Below, one piece after another: positions 11,666 to 23,892 of a stretch of 64,000 nucleotides of DNA (position 1 is its first letter; the number at the start of each line of letters is the position of its first letter). Below the pieces are notes generated by a model that saw only the letters and a list, made by a program, of their open reading frames with translations, did no database searches and was not told the origin of the DNA. Where the stretch lies: the NCBI GenBank assembly GCA_951804985.1, contig OX638133.1:950501-1014500 (forward strand), written 5' to 3'. The translations under genes were made by a program, and so were the position numbers. Source of the DNA: Dryomyza anilis. Lineage: Eukaryota > Arthropoda > Insecta > Diptera > Dryomyzidae.

Positions 11666-12299
11666 CCTTTCTTTTTTCAATACAAAAAAATATATAAAAA
11701 TTTAGAAACTTATTTTTTAAAATTTGATACCATCTTGAAACTTGGTATAAACATTTATATTATATCAACCAAAATATACGATTTTTTTCAAAATTTTTAA
11801 AAGGGACCTTTTTGTTACCATTGATCACAATTTCAAGTTTTAAAGTTTAAATTTTCCAAAAGCTTGTTTTATTAGCTTTAAATTGAGACCTCAACGGGGA
11901 TTCCAGCTTTTCTCGTTCAGGAGATATTTAAATGTAAACAACCACACAAATATAATTTTTGCCTTTTTTGAATCACTGTATCTCTGAAAGTAGTGATCGG
12001 AAAAAAATGGATCAATGCATATTTCGATATTCTTTATCAGTTGCCTAAATTTCATTGAAATCGAAATGGTTAAAATACCAAATTTGACTTTTTTTTGTCC
12101 ATTTGGTGTGAAAAGCCCATAAACAACATTTTGTGCAATTTCAAATAATTGTCAAATGGTTTTTAGAGTTATATCATTAATAAAAAAAGATTATTAAATA
12201 CATTTTTAAAATACATAATTTAAATTTTATAAAGATTTTCGTAAACACCAAATTAAAGCCAATCTACAACTTATTCCTTGCACTGCTATTCACTAATAT

Positions 12300-13540
12300 G
12301 AGTTTCCTTAGTTAAAATCAATCATTAACGGCCAACGTGTTAACGTGGCTAAAGCCAATGCTCTCGTTGGTCGTGTTCTGTCCAATTTATTTTTGGTAAT
12401 TCTTGTATTAGACGCGCTTTGCGGCACCTTTTGCGCCACTGTAATTATTAACAGTCGCCGCTTTAGGCCGTTTCGAAAAAGGCTACAGGCAGGCGGCCGG
12501 CCGACGGGTGCTACAAAAGTCGCTGCTACATTATTTAAAGGCGTAAAATTAACTGTGAGCAGGCGCCGCACAGCAGAGTGTTTGCCAACCTCTGAACTTT
12601 TGCTTTCTAAAAAATACTACGCTGTTTAGTTTAAAATGCTGCGAATAGTAACGTGGCAACGCTGGCAATCAAGACTCAATTGGAGTAGTGAAGTTGGCAG
12701 AGCTTTAATTCCAAATCAGCGCTGTTGACTTTGAAGTCGTCTGTAGGTTTTTGTTGCTGGTCAAGCGCTGCAGCAGCAGCAACATCGAAATTCGGTGCAT
12801 ATGCGATCGAACGGTCGATTTTTCAAATATCACAAAAACCGACTTTAAAATTAAATTTATTGTCAATTAGTTGGCAATCGCTTAGCAGCCATCAAGCAGT
12901 CATAAATCGCTCAGTTAGCGCAGCAGCAGCAACTTGTACAGTTGCTATTGCTGCGACAACAACACAAGCAAAAGCAGTAACCACAGAAGTTGCGGCGCTA
13001 TCGCGATCGCCATTTTTTGTGGCCAACAATTTAATTCAGTTAACAATTTAGAGACGACGATGACGACGTTAGTCGGTCGGTCGGTAGTCATTGTGTTGTT
13101 GCCGGCAGCAACATTGCTTATGCAAATGTCAGCGACAACAACAACAAGAACCAACTCAACAACAGCTACAACATACGGTGTTGATTTTTATGTGTCCGAG
13201 CGTTGTGGCGACATATCCGGCGACCTCTGCGCGATTCATCGATCGATTGATCGTTACTTTTGTTGCGCCGGCGGTGGCGGTATCGCCGGCACCAAATCGC
13301 GCGGTGCCGCGCATTTAGTTTTATTGATCGTGCAGGCGATCAACGATCGTTCAATTGCTCAATTCAGCAGTTGAAACAAAAGACGATTTATTTTTATTGA
13401 AAGCCGCGCCGCCGCCGTCGCTTGACACAGTTTTCTGTGCTAATTTTAGTGGTGACGATTGGGCAACATGTTGCACGCACGCAAACGATCGGTTGGCGGT
13501 GCAAAGCGATTGCGCGATAAGCGACTGCAAGACTTTAAAT
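12300..13540. other. GC-richer intronic island, candidate regulatory region
   Basis: The base composition shifts markedly from the flanks, with many CG-containing motifs (TCGGTCGGTCGGT, CGATCGATTGATCG, GCGCCGGCGG). Such islands in long fly introns are often enhancers or alternative promoters. No TATA box or start site could be pinned down. It contains the small open frame at 13060-13374. Confidence 0.35.
13060..13374 (+). CDS. small open frame (104 codons), doubtful
   Basis: ATG to TGA, 104 residues. The N-terminus begins MTTLVGRSVVIVLLPAATLL, a basic start followed by a hydrophobic stretch that could act as a signal peptide. A Thr-rich segment, a short region with four cysteines (SERCGD, DLCAI, YFCCAG) and a Gly-rich patch follow. 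The frame is open for a further 42 codons upstream without an ATG. It lies in a GC-rich island, where long frames are commoner by chance, and no splice or poly(A) context supports it. I do not recognise it, and it may not be translated. Confidence 0.15.
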   Translation: MTTLVGRSVVIVLLPAATLLMQMSATTTTRTNSTTATTYGVDFYVSERCGDISGDLCAIHRSIDRYFCCAGGGGIAGTKSRGAAHLVLLIVQAINDRSIAQFSS

Positions 13541-14602
13541 AAACCTCAAATAAAATTTAATGTTTACAATTTTAAAATATAATGCATATTTTTTTAGTTA
13601 TTTTAAAATTACCAAAAAAAATAAAATATGATTTGAGCAAATTTTTTTTTTTAATTTTCTCTCAAAATTCTTTGAAATATGGGAATAACATTAATACAAA
13701 AATTTAAAACAACAAAAAAAATAAAAAAAATATAAAATTAGTTTCGTTCGGTTCTTAGCAAATACACACACCCATTGCTGTAACTGTATGCCTAAAACTA
13801 TGCAATAGATTTTATTTATTTTTTAAATCCAAGGAATTTGAATTTCTCCTTCTGAATTCATTTTATTTAATGTAGTAAATATTTGTTCAGTATTTATATT
13901 ATAAAATTTAAACATTCTGGTCAAATCTAAGTAAATAATATGAATAATTGTTTGAATAGCATATATTTTATTTCTTCAATATATAAAATTGGTCAACAAG
14001 ACAAGATTTTTCGTTTATACATTTTTTCATCGGCAACACCCTGTTACTGAAATGTCAAACAAATGTTCGTTAAATTTACTCAATCTTCGTTAAAAGCAAA
14101 CAATCGATAACAAACAGAGTTGCCAGGTGCCCTGTTGTCGTTTTATGAGATGAAAATAAAAATGTCATAAAAACTTATTTCATATTCTGTTAATATAAAA
14201 ATAGTTTTTGTCCCATTTCCATTCTCATTTTATACTTCTATCAAACAGGAATAGTGCCCCAGATCTTTATTTTCCCACTCCAGAAATTGAAAAATACCAC
14301 AAAATATTCCTCGTTGTTTCACTAATACCATAAAAATACAACAGATTAAAAATACCATGAAAAATCGCATAGAATGTAAAAATTTATAAAAATAGTTTGA
14401 TTTGAAGACTAAACCAAATCGCTATTCAATAACCAAAATTCCACAAAATTTTTGGTGTTATTCTATTTAGTTCAGTTTAGATTAGATTGCTCGAAAATTT
14501 GCTAAATTGAATAGTAGATACTAAATTACTAACCAATTTAATTTAGTCTTCAAATTTAAAAAAACTCACCTCCAGTTCTCACCCAAACGCATAATAAAAA
14601 TA
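13541..14602. other. AT-rich intronic sequence, no gene seen
   Basis: Long A/T runs and short imperfect repeats only. A GAG|GTGAGT-like donor motif on the minus strand near 14566 has no exon context. Confidence 0.4.
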
Positions 14603-14875
14603 ATAGTTTGGCACTACAGTCCTATTAGAACTTAGGCCGAGCTCTCTCACCATTTTGAGCTGTTCGTGTTGTATTTGTACTCAAAGTGGTGGGACCTACA
14701 ATTTATTGCCGAATCCGAACGGCGGGTGAGAGCTTTTCATAGGCAATGTTTTACTCTCGTAGGTTTGCCATTTGCTACCGAGAGGTAGCGCGGTATAAAA
14801 AAATGTTTTTATGAAAAGATGTTGTTAGCCCCAGTCCAGGCTTGAACCGGGGACCTTTCGGCTCCACCCTCACGC
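14603..14875 (-). mobile_element. SINE-like retroposon, copy 1
   Basis: The body at 14603-14805 closely matches 24641-24840 (shared blocks include CTTAGGCCGAGCTCTCTCACC, ATTGCCGAATCCGAACGGCG and GAGAGGTAGCGCGGTAT). On the minus strand this copy starts with a Pol III B-box-like GGTTCAAGCC (14839-14848) and ends in a TTATT-rich tail. That is the layout of a tRNA-related SINE or a non-LTR 3' fragment. A clean A box was not found, so the family assignment is tentative. Confidence 0.5.
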
Positions 14876-16479
14876 ATATGATATTTTATTTTATAAATTA
14901 AATATTATATTGAATACATACATTTCTGTACATAAGCTTATGAATACTAATAAGATTTGAATATGGATTTTATTATTATTGTTCTTCATTGTAATTCCAA
15001 AAGCCTTAAGGCTAAAAATAATAAAATTACAAGCTAATTAACAAGTAAACAAATCAATAAAATTTTGCATTCAGGAAAATTTATAATAAATTAAAGAATA
15101 TGAAAAATTCCACGTAAATTTAAAAATAACGTAGTATTTACAAACACCATGTTATTTTTTATACCACGGCAATTAAAAATACCACATAAAGTATTTATCC
15201 CACAAAACTGGCAATTATAGTTGCCGGTGGCTAACATTTTTTATCAATCGTGTCCGAAAGAATGATAAAATGTAGCAAACTATTATAAATCCATGAACAT
15301 TATAAATGAATATTATAAAATACTTAAGATATATTGACAGATCCTTTCGTTATATAAAATAATTGAAACTTTCGTTACATAAAGTTAAGGTTAACAATTT
15401 GGTCATTTGTTATATCGCGTTTTCGTTAAACCGAGTATTCGTTATACATCAGTATAACGTACTGTACCTTAGTCCGGTTTTATCTTCTAGAAATCCAATA
15501 CAATATATTTAAAGTTACGAAAAATGGACCATAAACCTTTTTCAACTTTGAAGTGCAATGACCACTGGCCACTTTACAAGGTTAGAAATTGCTATGACAC
15601 ACATAGAAATGATTTGGTTGGACATTTTTTTTATTTAACTTTGAACCAGTGCAGTATCTCTGATAATAATGGTCCTCCAAATTTAATTGAAATCAAAGAT
15701 GTAAAATCTCAAATTTGGTTTTTTCTTAGACGATTTGGTTTGGAATGAGTCATATATTTTATTATTTAATTAAAACTATAACAGAAGATTGTTCGATGTG
15801 TATTCTTTTGTAAAAAAAACGATATCTAACTTTTACATCGTCGTTGCGAAAGTACACATTTTAAACAATGATATCTGAAAGCCATGATATATGTAAATGT
15901 ATCCGATCGATAACCAAGTTTTCAGTGATAATTGAAAAATAATTGAATACTTCTTTAAATGACATTGTGTATACGAAAATATAAAAAATACTTTTAACAA
16001 TATTAATCAATGAATTTATAAAATGAGTCTTTGAAGAAAATGTATTTGGTAATAGATGACAAAGAAATAAACACAGAATTTTAACTTATCTATTAATCTA
16101 TTTATCTATTATTATATTAAAAACAATTTATATAACTATAATAAATGAAATTAAAATTTAGTAATTTCTTTAATATTACTTATTTGCAAATGTACAATAT
16201 TAAAAATATTTTATAAAAGTATTACCAAAATTAAAAAAATAAATAAAATAAAACTAAAATAGCCGACACAAAATGATTAAATTTGATAATAAATTGTGAG
16301 AGTGGCAACCCTGGGTATAAAATAAACAAACAAACTGGGCTCTCTTTAATTCTCTCACGATACATATTTTTTGGCAATTTTAAAGTAAATAACTATTATT
16401 TTTTCGAAGTAATATTTAATATATAGCTAATTTTTAATGGTAATGTTTTGTACGAAATGAGAATTCCTAATTAAAACTC
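14876..16479. other. AT-rich intronic sequence, no gene seen
   Basis: Very AT-rich. A 74-codon frame at 15524-15748 starts in a reasonable context but has no further support. Short repeated CGTTATA motifs at about 15345-15450 are the only pattern noticed. Confidence 0.4.
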
Positions 16480-17376
16480 CGTTTTTTGACATATTGGTTG
16501 AAAAGAAGTGACACTAAGATGAAACAACATCAAAGTAGCAAAGAGAGCGGCGTAGAATTGAGGTGTGTCTCTTTTGGCACTGATGTTGATTCCGTCCGTT
16601 CCAGTTGGTTCAAGTCGAGTTGTTTGGTAAACTTCACGACCATCAAACGAGCAGCAACTGTAGACGCGAGTGGTCGTTCGCACGCGAATAGTGATGTTAT
16701 TTAGACGCGAGATTTTCGTTATTATATTGCGCGTCGTTAAACGTTAACTTAACGGGGAGTTAAAACTAATTATTGAAAACTGCAAAAAAATATTCAAAAT
16801 AATTTCGCCAACTTTCGCCCGCCGAAAAATGTTTTGTTTATCTGTTGCGCGCGTTGCCAATTATTACAAAAAAAAATTGAAATAATAAAATCAAATGAAC
16901 GAAAATTATCGCATGACATTTAAATTGCAATTCGCGAAAACAAAAGAAATTTTTTTATGAAAAGTAAAACGCAGCGCAGCGAAATCTGTTGGCTTCAAAA
17001 AGAGCAGCAAAAGTTACGGCTTAAAGTGACAACAAAACACAAAAGCCTGCCTGCCTTCTATCTTCCGTGTGTTTAAGCCGTAAAACAAAAAATGTCTTAA
17101 AAAAGTGAAAATTTTATTTATTTATTGTGTCTTCAGTGTTTCGGCCAAGTATTCTTGGTTTATATAATAACAAAAACAACAACAACGACATCAGCCACCA
17201 GTTGTCTGTCGTGTGTGTTAATTGAAAAGGGCCTGTTGGTTGTAAGCCAAGTGTTTTTGTAATAAAAAAATCATATTTTTTTTCATTAACTTCCTCTCAT
17301 CCGCTTGTGGGCTGCGGCCGGCCTAAGCGGTCTTAAACTGGATTTCGCGATCGTGGAGACAGTGAATCAGTTGAAG
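16480..17376 (+). promoter_or_regulatory. candidate alternative promoter and 5' leader
   Basis: The composition rises out of AT-rich flanks at about 16540-16740 (TTCCAGTTGGTTCAAGTCG, GACGCGAGTGGTCGTTCG), a pattern common around TATA-less fly promoters. It is followed by A-rich leader-like sequence up to the ATG at 17377. The last in-frame stop before that ATG is TAA at 17287. No transcription start can be fixed from sequence alone. Confidence 0.4.
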
Positions 17377-17408
17377 ATGGTGTTCGGTGGGAAATTTCGT
17401 ATAAGAAG
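17377..17408 (+). CDS. candidate alternative first coding exon
   Basis: ATG in a good context (GAAGATGG) opens M-V-F-G-G-K-F-R-I-R and then AG|GTAAGG, a strong donor at 17409, leaving phase 2. This is the same phase as the donor at 6032. A short N-terminus from here could therefore replace the long proline-rich one if both join the same downstream exon outside the window. The 10-residue peptide is small, basic and not a signal peptide. The evidence is the donor, the start context and the promoter-like leader. A chance ATG plus donor cannot be excluded. Confidence 0.45.
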
Positions 17409-17599
17409 GTAAGGTTTTTCAATCTGTCAGATAGTTGTGCAAATTCAAATCAGTGGGGCTAAGTTCGTGATGGAAAAAAAAATGTTTGGAGGTTCCCAAG
17501 TAGAAATGTATCCTATACATTATCATTTCCAAATTATTTTGGTCATGATTTTTTGGAAGATTATGTTATTATTTATTCATTGATTTAAAATCGTATTTT

Positions 17600-17771
17600 T
17601 TTTGTTTTTCATGTTCAATATAAGAAATTTTTAAATAAAAAAAAAATTGTTCGAAAAAAAAATGTTAAAAAAAATTGTTCGAAAAAAAAGTTGTAAAATT
17701 TTTTTTTGTATAAATATAACCCATTTTTTTAATAAATTCTTGGCGAGTAAACTTAATGTTTTTTTTCTGTG
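17600..17771. repeat. probable decayed CACAGAAAA-family MITE end
   Basis: A/T-rich sequence with repeated AAAAATTGTTCGAAAAAAA ends in TTTTTTCTGTG followed by TA. This matches the right end of the element at 36058-36303. No left end could be identified. Confidence 0.35.
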
Positions 17772-19628
17772 TATGTCAAGGTAAAAATGCAATAACCAGT
17801 TCCCTATTATGATCCTAACAAAATCTTCAATGGGGTAGTCAACTAAGAAGAACAATAAATAATACTAGAGGTTCCCTATTAAATATATACCCAATTAGGA
17901 AAGACAAGATCATTACTAAAAGATGTTGGTCTTGTAACTGGCTGAGTTATGACAAGTTATAAATTCAAAATGTTCACTATAAAAATATTTATTTTTATTA
18001 TTCAATAAAAAAAAAAACAGCCAGTAACTCAACAAATGAAATCGATAAAATTCAAACAATTCAAATATCTGCAGTATTTGACAGTTTTATTAGTCCGCTG
18101 AATTTTTTCGTTTTGACAGCTGTCAATGTGCACATTCACTCATTTAATTTTATCCAACTTCATATCAATTCATTTCTTAACTGTTTTTTTTATAAAGCCT
18201 CTATCAAACCGCAAAATCTATCAAAGAACAAATATAATTGATTAGTATCGTGTTAAAGTATGTTTATGATTGTCACAATTATACACCGAGAGAAACTTGA
18301 GGAACTCTAAATTATTCCTATCTCGAATTTGTCTCTATCTGAATTACTTTCAATCATACTTTTGTTCTAGCAAATATACACCATTCGATTTTATGTTTGC
18401 CACAATCAACAACTCATTTTATCATGAGATTCCTTATAGTTACTATGAGTTCAGAAATCATTGTACAAGTTTCATAATTTGTGACCAAATAGATTTATTA
18501 CGAAAACAAAGCCCACCCCCTCCCTATTACTATTTAAATATCCGAACATATATATATTTACTTTGAAACCTTGATATGTTTCTACTGCAAATAAATACCT
18601 AATTGAAATCTTAGCATTCATACTATATATGATCAGTGCAATTATAATATTTTCGCCACAATCATATTTTTGCGTGCATGAATCATGCGTTTGTTTCGTT
18701 TAAAATGCTGAATTACAAATGATAGCAATTGTTTTGGGCAATAAATTCAAATGTTTACTGATCACACTACACTGTAGGATTTACTTGAACTCATATTGGC
18801 CAAGATTAAATTATGTTATCAGCAACTGTTGTACTATTATTTTTTTATATTGTTTAAATTCAATTTAATCAATTATTTGATTTCCGTAGAATGCAATCGC
18901 AGCAATTGTCTGATTGCGTTTGCGACAACTGGTAGCCATAAATCAGAAAAAAAGCAGCTACAATTGCCAGGGCCATGGTCGTTGTCGTTGGAGTTGCTGT
19001 TGGTGGTGTTGAAGTTCTTGCAATTGCACTTGAAGGTCTTCAGTTGTAATTTTAGTGTTTCTTTTTTTTTGTGCACTTGTCGAGCTTCATTGGTGCTGGT
19101 ACTGCAGCATTTGAGAAATAATTGACAGCACTTGAGTTGCAGTTGAAAATGGGTCAAACTCTAATTAATTTAATTAGAATAGCAGCTTTTGTTTCAAGTG
19201 GTTCAATCGACTAAAGTCCAGTCAATAGATTATTTCTGATTTTATTTCAATCAGAATTTCTTTATTTATCTGATTTATTATTAAGTTTTTAAATGCGTAC
19301 ACAAGAACGTGCTTGAAGTTAGTAATATGCAATTTAATAAAAAAATAGATTATAATAAGAAATATAGATTCTGATAAAAATATAATTTATAATAAAAAAA
19401 TATATATATATATATAGATTTTAATAAATATAATTGTACATTTGAAATGTCGACTTACGATTTGCAATTGCGAGAGACAAAAATGAATTTGAGATGTTTT
19501 CATTTTAAAATGGAATTTTTTAAAATTAAATAAGATTTTCCATTTGAAATTTCGAATGTAAAGTTTCAATATTTTACAATTTATTTTGATTTTACCCAAT
19601 TTATAATAGGACATTTCATTTTTAATCG
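17772..19628. other. AT-rich intronic sequence, no gene seen
   Basis: Contains A/T runs and a (TA)n stretch near 19400. The open frames at 18270-18566 and 18796-19157 (both strands) are AT-biased, lack splice context and are not supported as genes. Confidence 0.4.
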
Positions 19629-21343
19629 GAATTTTCCAGGGGTAGAAACCGGAACTATAAAAAGAACGTTTGGCAATCGTTCCGTTCCGGAACGAACGAA
19701 AAGCAAAAGTTCCGAGCGCAAACGTTTCAGTCGGAACTTTTGTTCAAAAGTTCCGGCTCAAAAGTTCCGATCGGAACTTTTGCATACAAAAAACGTTTGA
19801 ATCGTTCCTATCGCCATAGGCACGCATACTGGTGCGTCATTGGAACTTTTTTGGTTGAATCTGTTCCTGTGGGCCTAGATTCGCATCCTGGTGCGTCATT
19901 GGAACTTTTTCGGGTGAATCGCTTCCTGTGGGCCTAGATACGGATCCTGGTGCGTCATTGGAACTTTTTAGTGTGAATCGCTTCCTGTGGGCCTAGATAC
20001 GGATCCTGGTGTGTCATTGAAACTTTTTTGGGTGAATCTCTTCCTGTGGGCCTAGATACGGATCCATGTGCGTCATTGGAACTTTTTTGGGTGAATCGCT
20101 TCCTGTGGGCCTAGATACGCACCCAGGTGCGTCATTGGAACTTTTTCGGGTGAATCGCTTCCTGTAGGCCTAGATACGCTTCCTGTGGGCCTAGATACGG
20201 GTCCTGGTGCGTCATTGGAACTTTTTTGGGTGAATCTCTTCCTGTGGGCCTAGATACGCATCCAGGTGCGCCATTGGAATTTTTTTGGGTGAATCTGTTC
20301 CTGTGGGCCCAGATACGCATCCTGGTGCGTCATTGGAACTTTTTAGGGTGAATCGCTTCCTGTGGGCTTAGATACGGATCAAAATGCATCATTGGAACTT
20401 TTTTGAGTGAATCTCTTCCTGTGGGCCCAGATACGGATCCTGGTGCGTCATTGGAACTTTTTAGGGTGAATCGCTTCCTGTGGGCCTAGATAAGCATCCT
20501 GGTGCGTCATTGGAACTTTTTTGGTGAATCTGTTCCTGTGGGGCTAGATACGCATCCTGGTGCGTCATTGGAACTAATTTTGACCATTGAACACCAGGAT
20601 AGGTATCTGGCCCAACAGAACAGATTAACCTAAAAAAAGTTCCAATGGCGCACTTGGATGCGTATCTAGGCCCACAGGAAGAGATTCAACCAAAAAAGTT
20701 GCAATGACGCACCAGGATCCGTATCTAGCCCCACAGGAAGCGATTCACCCGAAAAAGTTCCAATGACGCACCTGGATGCGTATCTAGGCCCACAGGAAGC
20801 GATTCACCCAAAAAAGTTCCAATGACGCACCAGGATCCGTATCTAGGCCCACAAGAAGCGATTCACCCTAAAAAGTTCCAATGACGCACCAGGATACGTA
20901 TCTAGGCCCACAGGAACAGATTCACCCAAAAAGGTTCCAATGACGCACCAGGATTCGTATCTAGGCCCACAGGAACAGATTTACCGAAAAAAGTTCCAAT
21001 GACTCACCAGGATCTGTATCTAGGCCCACAGGAAGCGATTCACCCGAAAAAGTTCCACTGACGCATCTGGATGCGTATCTAGGCCCACAGGAAGCGATTC
21101 ACCCAAAAAAAGTGCCAACGACACACCTAGATGTGAATCCATACACATTGGAACTTTTAAACGGAACGAATCAATCGTTCTTCATCGGAACGTTCTTTGT
21201 CGGAACGATTCAAACGTTTTTTGTATGCAAAAGTTCCGAGCGGAACTTTTGAGCCGGAACTTTTGAGCAAAAGTTCCGATTGAAACGTTTGCGCTCGGAA
21301 CTTTTGCTTTTCGTTCGTTCCGTTCCCAACCCCTGGAATTTTC
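19629..21343. mobile_element. hAT-type non-autonomous foldback element with 8-bp target duplication
   Basis: The element proper is 19637-21335 (1699 bp). It starts CAGGGGT and ends ACCCCTG, flanked on both sides by a perfect 8-bp duplication GAATTTTC (19629-19636 and 21336-21343). CAGGG-type ends with 8-bp duplications are the signature of the hAT superfamily. Terminal blocks of roughly 190 bp are inverted, with repeated CGGAACTTTTG/CAAAAGTTCCG. Inside, the left arm carries about 13 tandem units and the right arm about 9 inverted units of a 59-60-bp repeat (core GTGCGTCATTGGAACTTTTT and GTGGGCCTAGATACG). The inversion centre is near 20585. There is no transposase ORF, so it would need a transposase in trans. 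The intact duplication and matching arms suggest a fairly recent insertion. Confidence 0.88.
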
Positions 21344-22349
21344 TCATTTTGAAATTTACAAATTTCATTTTATTTCGAGTTTTCAACATTTTCCTCAAAA
21401 AGCTGAAAATGTTAATTGGAAATAGTGTAGAGCAATTTTTGTTTTATACTTATAAAATAAAAAATAAATAGTGAACATTGCAAATATCATTTTTTAGATA
21501 TACTTTTTTATGTTTTAATTATTAAAAAACAAAAAAAAAATACAATATTGATCACATCGACTGCGAAGCAATATCTTGAATTATAAGAAAAACAGAGTTT
21601 TCTAAAAAAATCATTTTCAATAGTACATTTATAGCCTCAAAATGTAATTATTATTATATATATTTGTACAAATATACTAAAAATTTCAAATTTATTAAAT
21701 TATTAATGTTTTTAGTAAAGTGTTTGATATAAATGAATATAAAATTTAATTTGCTTTTAGATATCAAAATAGTTTAACTCAAAGACTCCCATCCCCCCTT
21801 TTTAAATATCCAAACATATTTATATTTGATTTGAAACCTTTAAATGTTTCTACTGCAAATAAATACCTTAATGTAATTGGAATTTTAATTGCCAGCTACT
21901 AACAGTTGGAATTCGCATGTTGCTGGGTAACTTATTTTAATTATAACTTGACTGGCATATGTTGCATGTCAAACGTACATAAAGTGGGGGTCTGTGTTGC
22001 CAGGGTTCTCAAAAAGAGTCGGAGCCACAACAAACACAACGTGCGCAAAGTTTTATAGCAACTCGTAACACGTAAATTATAGATTTTTTAAATAATTAAA
22101 TTAAAATTACAAATAGTTTATAAATTTAACACCACTGTGGCAACCTGCGCCATTTTGCATTTTTGCGCACCACTTCATGCACTCTGACATTTGTTGCGAA
22201 CATAATTTATCATTCTCGCAAAAACAAATCGGAAATGAAATAATTTAAATGAGTTGGATAAGTTATTAAAATCATTAAAACATTTGCAATAATTGGCAAA
22301 AACTGCGCCGCCATTTTTTTATTTTTTTATATTTTGTTTTTTTGCTACA
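21344..22349. other. AT-rich intronic sequence, no gene seen
   Basis: Nothing recognised apart from A/T runs. The CAAACATAT..ATTTGAAACCTT block near 21810 partly repeats sequence near 18540, suggesting an unclassified dispersed repeat. Confidence 0.4.
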
Positions 22350-22409
22350 ATGTCTGCTGAACTAATTCCGTTGTCTGACGAGGGCTTGCGAAATAAATTG
22401 AAACATTGA
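22350..22409 (+). other. short open frame (19 codons), possible uORF
   Basis: ATG at 22350 in the context CTACAATGT encodes MSAELIPLSDEGLRNKLKH and then a stop. It lies 108 bp upstream of the next candidate exon, in the GC-richer patch 22320-22680. Its balanced composition is unusual for this intron, but 19 codons are too few to judge. Confidence 0.2.
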
Positions 22410-22517
22410 CAGCCTAACGAAGCGTCAAGCCGAAGGTCAGTCGGTGCGGCACGAAGGCAGGTGAACGCTTAAACAGCTGTTTGTTCGCCAGGCCACGTTC
22501 AATACGTGGGCAGATAA

Positions 22518-22668
22518 TGTGGATGATGACGGGGGGAGGTGGAATGGAGGAAACCTGCTACAATTTACTCAAGTCAGACAGCGACAATTACGATTGCTAC
22601 TACTATAGCCAACAACTGCATCAACAAGATTCTGTCAGATGGCGTGCATTAGGCGCTCAATACCTAGG
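22518..22668 (+). CDS. candidate alternative exon (weak donor)
   Basis: An open frame starting at ATG 22518 (MWMMTGGGGMEETCYNLL) continues through an acidic, Tyr/Gln-rich stretch (SDSDNYDCYYYSQQ) for 50 residues. A TAG follows immediately after a weak donor, AGG|GTAGCA, at 22669, which leaves phase 2. An acceptor-like TTTGTTCGCCAG at 22491 would enter the same frame with one base completing a codon, again compatible with upstream phase-2 donors. The composition is protein-like and GC-richer than the surroundings. It could be an alternative first exon, an internal exon or chance. I do not recognise the sequence. Confidence 0.3.
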
Positions 22669-22679
22669 GTAGCAACAAA

Positions 22680-23626
22680 AACTAAAAACAAAAAATGCAA
22701 CAACCAGAAAAACAACAATGGCGGCTTCTTTCAATTCTCCATTTGAAGACATGCCAATGTCTTCCACTCACTTTGCACGCTTCGTTTATTGTGTAAAGTG
22801 TTTAAATGCACTCGAAACATACGTTAGTAAAGTTAACTAAATAATGGTTAAAATTTAGCAAAAATATGTGGTTAAATTAACAAAACTATTTTCACAAATT
22901 TACAATTTTTGTAGTATAAAAAAAATTTGTTTATATAAAGAGTTGTTTTTTATATTTAAAATTTTTAACTGTAAAATTACTCAACATTACAAAAAGTCTT
23001 ATTATAATTTAAGATATTTTGGCACATTAACAGATTTTTTTTTTTACTTAACAATGAGGAATTCTTATACACATATTTTTTATAATTTTTTTTTTTTTTA
23101 TTATACATATATTTTTTTATTATAACATAAAACGTTTGAATTTAATTAAAGAACTCAACAGTGATATACAAAAATATTCGTTAATTGAACAAACTGTTTT
23201 GTTATATTAACAATTGTGGTTTGCTAAGGATAAATCTAACATTTCATTTAATTTAAGCAGTTATTCTATCAAATTACATATTTTTGTTTGTGCTATTTTT
23301 AAATGTTTAGCAATTGAACAAATTATTATAACAAATATAATTTAGCATTAGCAATTCTTTGTTAAATTATTTTTATTTTTTCGCAAAGTGTAAATCAATA
23401 ATTGTTTTATTTTACTAATTATGTTGTCAAACATTAAATATTTTTTATTTAATTTAATTTAAAAATTTATATGAGAAATTGCTTAAGATAGAACAATATT
23501 TTTAGTTGGTTGTTTTTGCAGTTTTTGATGGAGGTACCGCTTCGAGCGGACAAACATAGTTTAACACTTTACGTATAAGTATTTCTTACTTAATTTAAAC
23601 AAGTTGCAAATTTTTCTCCAGTCTTA
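22680..23626. other. AT-rich intronic sequence, no gene seen
   Basis: 22868-23130 is extremely T-rich low-complexity DNA, and its open frame is an artefact of composition. No genes or clear elements. Confidence 0.45.
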
Positions 23627-23892
23627 AGCTCGAATCACACGATTGAAGCAACGCATCAACAATCAACACAATTTTGTCGAATATCAATAAATGAAGGGAA
23701 ATTTCATGTTGACGCAATTTTATATCAATTTCAAATTTTTATTTTTGTGTCAGTTTCTATACAAAATTTGAAAAAGCATCAACCAAATTGAGTTAATTTT
23801 TGTTGACGACTCGAGCATCAAAGACATATATCAATGTTTGAATTGATGCAAACTGAAATTGATGCTATTTAGTCAATCGTGTGATTCGAGCC
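23627..23892. mobile_element. Harbinger-like MITE (266 bp)
   Basis: Nearly perfect terminal inverted repeats: AGCTCGAATCACACGATTGA at the left end and TCAATCGTGTGATTCGAGCC, with extra bases between TCAATCG and the core, at the right. The element is flanked by TTA on both sides (23624-23626 and 23893-23895). A 3-bp TTA duplication with GGC-type ends is typical of PIF/Harbinger MITEs. The interior is AT-rich with TATCAAT/ATTGATG motifs and no ORF. Confidence 0.75.

Noticed and set aside
14560..14576. Strong GTGAGT donor-like motif on the minus strand
   Set aside because: No open upstream exon or acceptor in a coherent frame on that strand.
19830..21130. Regularly spaced ~60-bp repeats that might look CRISPR-like
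   Set aside because: The repeats are directly adjacent, diverged and inverted around a centre inside a hAT element, with no spacers; the DNA is eukaryotic.
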